This document shows positions 4,339 to 10,424 of a stretch of 10,424 bases of DNA, piece by piece (the first letter of the stretch is position 1; each line of letters begins with the position of its first letter). This DNA is from DATHVI01 sp035461385 (lineage in GTDB: Bacteria > Actinomycetota > Thermoleophilia > Solirubrobacterales > 70-9), in the NCBI GenBank assembly GCA_035461385.1, contig DATHVI010000022.1, positions 1 through 10,424 of the forward strand, read 5' to 3'. The notes beneath the pieces were generated by a model. That model was not told where the DNA came from. It searched no databases and saw nothing but the letters and a program-made list of their open reading frames with translations. Both the position numbers and the translations under genes were made by a program.

Positions 4339-7300
4339 CTAGCGCCGCACCTGCAGCCGCACGGCGGTGGTCTGGTTCGGGAAGCCGGGCCCGCGGGCGA
4401 TGAACCGGATCCGGGTCGTCTTGCCGCGCGCCTTGCGCTTGACCTTGAACTTGAACGCCCGCTGGGCCGAGGCGTTCGGGGCGAGGCCGGAGACCGGGCG
4501 GCAGGAGGCGCCGACCACCTTGACCCGCTTCTTCGGCGCCTTCGCGCAGAGCCGGAAGGCGCCGGTGGGAGCGGTGCCGACGTTCCTCGCCAGCGCGCGA
4601 TAGGAGACCTGCTTCTTCTTCGGCCCGATGCGGCGGATCGGGGGCCGGGCTCGCAGGTTGATCGCCGGCTCGCCGACCTCACCCGGCTCGACGGTGATCG
4701 TCACCGAGTCGGAGGCGGTCGCCGCGCCGTCGGAGACGGTCAGCTCGGCCTCGTAGGTACCGGGCTCGGCGTAGGTGTGGGTGGGGTTCTGCTGGTTCGA
4801 CGTCGAGCCGTCGCCGAAGTCCCACTCGAAGCTGAGCTCGTCCTCGTCGGGGTCGGATGCCTCGGCGGTGAAGTCGACCTCGAGCGGGGCCTCGCCGGTG
4901 ACCGGGTCGGCCGCGATCGATTCGATCACCGGCGGGCTGTTGACCGCGTCACCGGAGAGCGTGAACCAGTCGAACGCCGCCCAGATCGGGTCGTTCTGGA
5001 AGATCCCGAGCACGAACGGGCCGATCGCGGCGCCGTCCGAGATCGCCTCGTTGTCGACCGTGACCGGGAAGTCGGTCCAGCTCTCGCCGTCGAGGCTGTA
5101 CGCCGAGGAGTAGGTGTCGCCCTCCTTCGCCAGCCGCAGCCAGTAGGTGTCGTCCCCGGGGTAGTCGACCCAGACGTTCTCCTCGGGCTGCTGGACGACG
5201 TCGTCGATCTCGCTTCGCAGCTCGAGTCGCGCCTGGTTCATGCCGGGGTCGGCGATCGCGTCCCACTTGACGTAGTTTCCGTCATCGAGATAGGCGATCA
5301 GCCCCGCCTGCTGGCAGCAGATCTCCAGGGGCACGCTCACCTTCGTCTCCGCGACCCAGTCGCCGTTCGGGGTGTCCTGGAGGATCATGTTCGTGACCGG
5401 CGTGTTGTTGGCCGCGTAGATGTCGGCGTAGGAGGTCTCGAGGTGAAGCGAGCCGTCCTCGACCGCGCGAGCGGCGTCGTCGGGTCGCACGACCCGGTTC
5501 CAGCGACAGCCGTCGAGCTCTGAGCCGTCGAACTCGTCGTCCGGATCGACGGCCGAGCCCGGCTGGTCGCAGCTCGGCGGCTCGAACGGGGGCGCTGCGT
5601 GCTCCTTGACCTGGATCCGGCGGAAGTAGACCTCGTCGCCGACGCCGTGGTTCTGGATCCCGAGCCGGCTCTGCGACAGGTCGCGCGCCGGGTCGGTGGA
5701 CGTGAACTCGTTGATCGTCGCCCCGTTCAGGCGGACGACGATGTTCGGGTCGTCGACCGTGATCTCGTAGGTGTTCCACTGCCCTGGCGGGTTGAGCGCC
5801 TCGTCGCGGAGCTCCTGGTCGGCGGCTTGGAAGCTGTAGATCGCGCCCGTCGTCGCCTGCGGGCTGTCGGTGGCGTCGATCTGGATCTCGTAGCCCTCGC
5901 TGATCGACTGGTTGTGTGCGTTCGGCCCCGCGTCCCAGTTGCCGACGAAGACGCCCGAGTTGTCGTCGCCGGGCATCATCCACTCGATTCGGAAGGTAAC
6001 CGGCGAGTCGTAGACCTCCTCGCGGTGGAGGAGGCCGAGCCCACCGAACGACTCCAGCGTGCACTCGGTGGTGAGGTTGAAGCCGCCGGGGCCGGCCATC
6101 TGCCACTGATTGAAGCTCGCCTCGGTGCCGTCGAAGAGCAGCTCGTAGCCGGGGTCGGGCGACACCGGATCGTCGCACTCCGTCGGCTCGACGTCGATCG
6201 GCTCGAGGTCGAAGAAGTTGAACGTCGCCTCGTTGCCGGAGCCGTCGCCGTTGAACGCGCCGACGCCGACCTTCGGGTCGGGGATCCCGCTCACCGGGCG
6301 GGCGCGCCCGAACTCGTTCCACTCCTCCCCGTCCTCGGAGTAGAAGGCGGTGAGCGTCGAGCCGTCGTTGCGTATCCGCACGAACGCGGTGTCGGGGAAC
6401 TCCGGGCCGAGTATCGGCGAGTAGTCCTGCGCCGGGTCGAAGATCGCCTGGCCGCCGCTTTGGAGCGTGAACTCGAACCGGCGCCCGTCGGGCGTGAGGA
6501 TCAACGACAGCTTCGCCCAGTTGGCGTCGGACCCGTAGACGAACAGCGCCGCCTGCTCGTAGGTCTTGCCGGTGAACGGCATCGTCATCTCGGTCGTGAT
6601 CTCCCAGGGGGCGTCGGGGGCCGGCTGGAGGACGAGGTTCTCCGCGGTCGTCGTCCCGCCGAACATGTCGGTGCCGTTTCCGGTGTCGATCGCGAGCTCG
6701 CCGCCGCCGACCGAGAGCTGGTTGGGAACCGGCCGAACGATCTCCGACCAGCGGCACTCGTCGAGCGAGTCCCCATCGAACTGGTCATCGGGCTCGATCG
6801 GCCCGGGCCCGCAGTCGGTGGCGGTGATCTCGACCGAGTCCGAGGCGGTCTTGCCGTCCTCGTCGGTCACCGTCAGCGTCGCCTCGTAGGTGCCGACCTC
6901 GGTGTAGGTGTGGATCGGGTTCGGCTCGTTCGAGGTCCCGCCGTCGCCGAAGTCCCACGAGTACTCGAGCGCGCCGCCGTCGGGATCGGAGGCGACGCTC
7001 GTGAACGTTACCTCGAGCGGGATGTCGCCCTCGGTCGGGTCGGCCGAGATCGAGACCTGCGGAGCGCCCTCGACGTAGTCGAACCGGTACACGGCGGAGT
7101 CCGGCGCGCCGTTGAAGAACCCGGAGCCGTAATCGAGGACGTAGAGAGCGCCGTCGGGCCCGATCTCCATGTCCATCGGCCGGGTGAGGTCGAACGCCGG
7201 CGTGTTGAGGAAGTCGCTGACCTCGAGCGGGCCGCCGAGTGCGTCGACCGCCGTCTCCTTGATCCAGCCGCGGCCCCACTCGTAGAGGAACCAGTGGCCG

Positions 7301-9303
7301 TCGTAGTAGGCGGGGAGCTTCGTGGTGGAGGGGTTGTCGGGGTCGAACCGGTAGACGGGGCCCGCCATCGGCGACTCCGACCCGCCGGGGAACATCTCCG
7401 CCTCCCAGGGCCCGCCGTTGCCGTACCAGATGTCGGGCTGGATCGCCGGCGGCAACGCGGTGAGCCCGGTGTTGCGCGGCGAGTCGTTGACCGGCGCGTC
7501 GCAGTCGAACGGCTCGCCGGAGGTGCCGGTCGCGAAGTCGTAGTCGATGTAGGCGTCGTTGTCGCCGGTGCAGTAGGGCCAGCCGTAGAAGCCGGCCTCG
7601 CGGATGACGTTGAACTCGACCTGGCCGCCCGGGCCTCGGGTGGGATTGGGAGCGCCGGCGTCGGGACCGTAGTCGCCGACGTAGAGGTGGCCGGTGGCGG
7701 GGTCGAGCCCGATCCGGAACGGGTTGCGGAAGCCCATCGCGTAGATCTCCGGCCGCGTCCCCGGCGTCCCCGGCGCGAACAGGTTCCCGGACGGGATCGT
7801 GTAGGTCGGGTCCTCCGGATCCGGGTTGATCCGCAGGATCTTCCCCCTGAGGTCGTTCGTGTTCGCCGACGTCCGCTGGGCGTCGTAGGCGGGATTGCGG
7901 GTCGGGCGCTCGTCGATCGGCGTGTAGCCGCTCGACTCGAACGGGTCGGTGTCGTCCCCGGTCGACAGGTAGAGGTTGCCGGCGGGGTCCCAGGCGAAGT
8001 CGCCGCCGAGGTGGCAGCACATGCCCCGGTCCTGGTCGACCTCGAGCAGCACCTGCTCGCTGCCGAGGTCCAGCTCCTCCGCCGCCGGGTCCCACTTGAA
8101 GCGGGACAGGTAGTTCACGCCCTCGTAGGGCTCCCAGTCGGCGGGCTGGCCGTCGTGCGGCGCCTCCCCGGGCGGCGTGTCCAGCTCCGGCGAGTAGAAG
8201 ACGTAGACCCAGTTGTTCTGCTCGAAGTCGGGGTCGAGCGTCAGCGCCTGGAGCCCGTCCTCCTCGTAGGAGTAGACCGGGATCTCGGCGGCGACGTGGG
8301 TGTTGCCGTCGGCGTCGGAGTGGAAGAGCGTGCCGTCGCGGGAGGTGTGGAGGACGCTTCGATCCGGCAGCACCGTGAGGCCGATCGGCTCGCCGGCTTC
8401 GGCCTGGCCGATCGCCAGCGTCGTGCGCTGGAAGTTGTCCCAGATCGTCCCGCCGCACTCGCCCTCGACGAAGCCGGCCGCCCACATGATCCCGCCGAGG
8501 ATGTGGTCGCGGAACAGAGGCTCGGAATAAGACTCCGAGGTGTGGCCGCCGCCGGTGTACCAGGAGCGGCCGCCGTCGAACGGATGGCACCACGCCGTCG
8601 GGTGGTCGGCGCCCATCGCCCCCGATCCGGGGGTGTAGCTCGACTCGTCGAGCGTCGCCAGGACGTGGACGTCGCCGCGGGGGTTCGATTGGAAGTTGTA
8701 CCACTCGTCGAAGCGCTCCCAGCGCTGCGGGAGCCCGGCGGTCGAGGGGTGCTCGGAGTCGGAGACCTTGATCGTCGCGGTCTGGTTCTGCGGGTGGCTC
8801 TGGAAGTAGGCGCCGACCAGCTCCCCGTACCACGGCCAGTCGTATTCGGTGTCGGAGGCGGCGTGGATCCCCGCGTAGCCCCCGCCGGCCTGGATGTAGG
8901 CCTCGAACGCGTCCTGCTCCGCGGCGGAGAGGACGTCGCCCGTCGTCGACAGGAAGACGACGGCGTCGTAGTCGTCGAGCTGCGCCGCGGTGAAGTTCGA
9001 GGAGTCCTCGGTGTGGTCGGCGGCGATCCCCTCGCCGCCGACGACCTCGCAGACGGCGGCGACGCCGTCCTCGATCGAGGCGTGGCGGAAGACGGCGGTC
9101 TCGCTGAAGACGAGGATCAGCTCGTCGCTGCCGAGCTCGGCCTCGTCGCATTCCGGGCCCGCCGCCGGGATCCCGTTCTGTGCCGCCGCCGCCGGGGCGA
9201 GCGCGAGCGCGACGACGAGAGCGGGAACCGACCCGATCATCGCGGTGAGCGCCCGGCGCAGCGAGGTGCGCCCTGCGGGCCGGGCGTCAGCGGCCGGGGT
9301 CAC
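4339..9303 (-). CDS. Giant secreted multidomain protein: ThuA, PQQ-type sugar dehydrogenase, PKD, concanavalin-like, DUF1080, PKD, basic C-terminal module
   Basis: The product has 1654 residues. A GTG start (9303) precedes a signal peptide cleaved near AAA|AQN (about 40); Met22 is an alternative start without a ribosome site. Domains: ThuA-like, about 60-277 (GGGYAGIHAASDTEYDWPWY, YFQSHPQNQ). GSDH propeller, about 290-745, with C429-C430-H431 at the catalytic-His strand and GFRNP (Arg526, Asn527) where soluble glucose dehydrogenase binds PQQ and substrate. PKD, about 748-829 (WDFGDGGTS). Concanavalin-like (DUF1349-type), about 838-1035. DUF1080/3-keto-disaccharide hydrolase, about 1052-1234 (LLFDGTEASFNQWQ, NSGVFVGNW, GYEIQI). 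A second concanavalin-like domain, about 1254-1450. PKD, about 1457-1540. A basic module, about 1546-1654. It probably acts outside the membrane on oligo- or polysaccharides; the combined chemistry is inferred from domain families. The gene 52 bp upstream suggests an operon. Confidence 0.9.
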   Translation of the reverse strand: MTPAADARPAGRTSLRRALTAMIGSVPALVVALALAPAAAAQNGIPAAGPECDEAELGSDELILVFSETAVFRHASIEDGVAAVCEVVGGEGIAADHTEDSSNFTAAQLDDYDAVVFLSTTGDVLSAAEQDAFEAYIQAGGGYAGIHAASDTEYDWPWYGELVGAYFQSHPQNQTATIKVSDSEHPSTAGLPQRWERFDEWYNFQSNPRGDVHVLATLDESSYTPGSGAMGADHPTAWCHPFDGGRSWYTGGGHTSESYSEPLFRDHILGGIMWAAGFVEGECGGTIWDNFQRTTLAIGQAEAGEPIGLTVLPDRSVLHTSRDGTLFHSDADGNTHVAAEIPVYSYEEDGLQALTLDPDFEQNNWVYVFYSPELDTPPGEAPHDGQPADWEPYEGVNYLSRFKWDPAAEELDLGSEQVLLEVDQDRGMCCHLGGDFAWDPAGNLYLSTGDDTDPFESSGYTPIDERPTRNPAYDAQRTSANTNDLRGKILRINPDPEDPTYTIPSGNLFAPGTPGTRPEIYAMGFRNPFRIGLDPATGHLYVGDYGPDAGAPNPTRGPGGQVEFNVIREAGFYGWPYCTGDNDAYIDYDFATGTSGEPFDCDAPVNDSPRNTGLTALPPAIQPDIWYGNGGPWEAEMFPGGSESPMAGPVYRFDPDNPSTTKLPAYYDGHWFLYEWGRGWIKETAVDALGGPLEVSDFLNTPAFDLTRPMDMEIGPDGALYVLDYGSGFFNGAPDSAVYRFDYVEGAPQVSISADPTEGDIPLEVTFTSVASDPDGGALEYSWDFGDGGTSNEPNPIHTYTEVGTYEATLTVTDEDGKTASDSVEITATDCGPGPIEPDDQFDGDSLDECRWSEIVRPVPNQLSVGGGELAIDTGNGTDMFGGTTTAENLVLQPAPDAPWEITTEMTMPFTGKTYEQAALFVYGSDANWAKLSLILTPDGRRFEFTLQSGGQAIFDPAQDYSPILGPEFPDTAFVRIRNDGSTLTAFYSEDGEEWNEFGRARPVSGIPDPKVGVGAFNGDGSGNEATFNFFDLEPIDVEPTECDDPVSPDPGYELLFDGTEASFNQWQMAGPGGFNLTTECTLESFGGLGLLHREEVYDSPVTFRIEWMMPGDDNSGVFVGNWDAGPNAHNQSISEGYEIQIDATDSPQATTGAIYSFQAADQELRDEALNPPGQWNTYEITVDDPNIVVRLNGATINEFTSTDPARDLSQSRLGIQNHGVGDEVYFRRIQVKEHAAPPFEPPSCDQPGSAVDPDDEFDGSELDGCRWNRVVRPDDAARAVEDGSLHLETSYADIYAANNTPVTNMILQDTPNGDWVAETKVSVPLEICCQQAGLIAYLDDGNYVKWDAIADPGMNQARLELRSEIDDVVQQPEENVWVDYPGDDTYWLRLAKEGDTYSSAYSLDGESWTDFPVTVDNEAISDGAAIGPFVLGIFQNDPIWAAFDWFTLSGDAVNSPPVIESIAADPVTGEAPLEVDFTAEASDPDEDELSFEWDFGDGSTSNQQNPTHTYAEPGTYEAELTVSDGAATASDSVTITVEPGEVGEPAINLRARPPIRRIGPKKKQVSYRALARNVGTAPTGAFRLCAKAPKKRVKVVGASCRPVSGLAPNASAQRAFKFKVKRKARGKTTRIRFIARGPGFPNQTTAVRLQVRR
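4342..4668 (-). repeat. C-terminal basic module, copy A
   Basis: This stretch encodes residues 1546-1654 of the giant protein. It is Lys/Arg-rich, with GPKKKQ, NVG, RLCAKAP, a second Cys and ARGKTTR...IARGP. Copy B at 9359-9682 is about 45% identical over 108 residues by hand alignment, with both cysteines conserved. The fold resembles CARDB/DUF11-like beta sandwiches of secreted proteins. It probably anchors the protein at the cell surface, but this is inference. Confidence 0.7.
4745..4936 (-). repeat. PKD-domain repeat, copy near the 3' end of the giant gene
   Basis: This 192-bp segment aligns without gaps to 10059-10250 in the upstream gene at 160 of 192 positions (83%, hand count). The related copy at about 6870-7061 is more divergent. 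PKD domains are Ig-like spacers or carbohydrate-contact modules of extracellular enzymes, with WDFGDG as the signature. High DNA-level similarity between different genes suggests duplication or gene conversion. Confidence 0.75.
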
Positions 9304-9355
9304 TGCCTGCCTGCCCGATGGTTCATCCCTAACTCGACCTCGCGCGCCCCTCAGA
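9304..9355. other. Short gap between two secreted-protein genes
   Basis: The 52 bp between the upstream gene's TGA and the giant gene's GTG hold no terminator and no clear promoter. GCAGGCAGGCA before the GTG is only a weak ribosome site. Co-transcription of the two genes is likely. Confidence 0.5.
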
Positions 9356-10424
9356 TCAGCGGGCCTTCACCCGCACCGTCGTCTTCTTCGTCTCGACGTT
9401 CGGACCGCGGGCGATCAGCTTCACCCGCGTCGTCTTGCCGCGCGCCGCGGGCTTGATCCGCACCTGGACGATGCGCTTGCCGGTCTGGCCCGGGGCGATG
9501 TTCTGGCGGGTGAGGCAGCGGGGGCCCTTGATCTTCAGCTTGCGCTTCGGCGCCTTCGCGCAGAGGCGCACCGGGCCGGTGTCGGCGTCGCCGACGTTGG
9601 TGGCGAGGAAGCGGAACTTGGTCTGCTTCTTCTTCGCTCCGACCTTGCGGACCTTGGGCACGCCGCGAACCGACAGCTCGGGCCCTTCGACCTCGTCCTC
9701 GGTGATCTCGAAGGCGACCGTCTTCGCCTGCTCGACGTTGCCGGCGTTATCGGCCGAGCGGTAGTCGATCTCGTGCGCCCCCGGGGCGCTGACGACCGGC
9801 GGCGAGAGCTCGTTGTAGGTCTGCCAGTCGCCGGGGTCGTCGGAGTCGATCCGGTACTCCGTGTAGTCCACCCCTGAGGCGTCGGGGCCGGGGTCGTTGG
9901 CGGCGAACGTCGCCGTGACGTCACCGTCGTAGCTCGCCTGCGGGGCGGCGCCGTTGAGCTGGACGGTGGTCACCGGCGGCGTGGTGTCCTCGGCCGGCGG
10001 CTCGACCGTCACCGTCACCGAGTCCGAGACCTCGAGCTCGCCGTCGGAGACCGTCACCTCGGCCTCGTAGGTGCCGGGGTCGGTGTAGGTGTGGGTCGGG
10101 TCCTCCTCGGTCGAGGTGTTGCCGTCGCCGAAGTCCCAGCTGTAGCTGAGCGCGTCGCCGTCGGGGTCGGACGCGGAGACCGAGAAGTCGACCTCGAGCG
10201 GGGCCTCACCGGAGTCGGGGTCGGCCGAGATCGACTCGATCACCGGCGGGTTGTTCTCGCCCGGGCACTCCGGCTCGATCGCAACCGAGTGGAAGCTCGC
10301 CGTCGGCTGGCCCGCCCCGGCCTGGTTCGAGGCGGTCGCGTAGACGCCGATCATCGGGTCCTCGATCCCGGTCAGGTCGGTGCCGGTGGTGCCGATGTCG
10401 GTCCAGCTCTCACCGTCGGCGGAG
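9356..10424 (-). CDS. Secreted multidomain protein, C-terminal 355 residues (gene enters from the right edge)
   Basis: The frame is open from the window edge to TGA at 9358-9356. Visible residues 1-50 are the end of a concanavalin/DUF1349-like domain (DGESWTDIG...IGVYATAS). About 59-141 is a PKD domain (YSWDFGDGNTS, THTYTDPGTYEAEVTVSDG). About 145-241 matches the OmpL47-type/Ig-like repeat pattern (DTTPPVTT, YTEYRIDSDDPGDWQTY, HEIDYRSADNAGNVE). About 248-355 is the basic module shared with the giant protein (VGAKKKQ, RLCAKAPK, ARGKTTR). The shared modules and order suggest a paralogue of the giant protein, perhaps with a ThuA or dehydrogenase front end, but that part lies outside the window. 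It is probably the upstream member of a minus-strand operon with the giant gene. Confidence 0.88.
   Translation of the reverse strand, partial: SADGESWTDIGTTGTDLTGIEDPMIGVYATASNQAGAGQPTASFHSVAIEPECPGENNPPVIESISADPDSGEAPLEVDFSVSASDPDGDALSYSWDFGDGNTSTEEDPTHTYTDPGTYEAEVTVSDGELEVSDSVTVTVEPPAEDTTPPVTTVQLNGAAPQASYDGDVTATFAANDPGPDASGVDYTEYRIDSDDPGDWQTYNELSPPVVSAPGAHEIDYRSADNAGNVEQAKTVAFEITEDEVEGPELSVRGVPKVRKVGAKKKQTKFRFLATNVGDADTGPVRLCAKAPKRKLKIKGPRCLTRQNIAPGQTGKRIVQVRIKPAARGKTTRVKLIARGPNVETKKTTVRVKAR
9359..9682 (-). repeat. C-terminal basic module, copy B
   Basis: This encodes the last 108 residues of the right-edge protein and is homologous to copy A at 4342-4668. Both copies end their proteins and keep the two cysteines and the KKKQ, RLCAKAP and ARGKTTR motifs. 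Confidence 0.7.
10059..10250 (-). repeat. PKD-domain repeat, copy in the right-edge gene
   Basis: It is the gap-free 192-bp counterpart of 4745-4936. The stretches encoding EAPLEVDF and WDFGDG are almost unchanged at the DNA level. Confidence 0.75.

Noticed and set aside
6785..9151. 788-codon minus-strand frame overlapping the giant gene in another phase
   Set aside because: It is almost entirely Arg/Gly/Pro-rich sequence, a frame shadow of the real gene.
5599..9456. 1285-codon open frame on the plus strand antisense to the giant gene
   Set aside because: It is rich in Val/Arg/Asp/Gly with no domain, as expected when the opposite strand of a GC-rich gene is read. The minus strand shows clear known domains over the same bases.

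Overview
The window is GC-rich DNA with strongly GC-biased third codon positions. It carries ECF sigma factors, a non-zinc anti-sigma-like membrane protein and large secreted PKD-containing proteins. These end in a lysine/arginine-rich module with an RLCAKAP motif. Together this points to a high-GC actinomycete. My best guess is Thermoleophilia/Solirubrobacterales, because that C-terminal module is familiar from secreted proteins of that lineage. This is recollection, not a search result.

Layout from left to right. (1) 1-723, minus strand: the N-terminal 241 residues of a secreted PQQ-type glucose/sorbosone dehydrogenase, cut by the window edge. (2) 724-1426: about 700 bp without a secure gene. 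It holds a good vegetative-type promoter for the dehydrogenase, a second promoter of the same design further upstream, repeated TCGTTGCA/ATGCA sites, a short perfect hairpin and one doubtful small reading frame. (3) 1427-2529, minus strand: a two-gene operon of an ECF sigma factor and an O6-alkylguanine-DNA alkyltransferase, joined by an ATGA overlap. (4) 2530-2722: a divergent control region with a 27-bp imperfect tandem repeat and a palindrome lying between candidate -35 and -10 boxes. (5) 2723-4239, plus strand: a second ECF sigma factor overlapping (GTGA) a single-pass membrane protein, probably its anti-sigma factor. The C-terminus of the latter is altered by a frame-breaking tandem duplication. 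(6) 4339-10424, minus strand: a 1654-residue secreted multidomain protein (ThuA, sugar dehydrogenase, PKD, concanavalin-like, DUF1080, concanavalin-like, PKD, basic module). It is preceded 52 bp upstream by the C-terminal part of another secreted protein with related PKD and basic modules.

How the genes may work together. The secreted proteins on both flanks point to extracellular oxidation or breakdown of carbohydrates. ThuA, PQQ-type dehydrogenase and DUF1080 (3-keto-disaccharide hydrolase) domains all have links to oxidised-sugar chemistry, and here they sit on one polypeptide. The centre holds two back-to-back ECF sigma modules. One is coupled to a DNA alkylation repair protein and the other to a membrane protein. 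Whether either sigma factor controls the flanking sugar genes cannot be told from sequence. The genes are organised conventionally. The unusual parts are the domain fusion, the sigma/alkyltransferase coupling and the repeat-rich control and junction regions.
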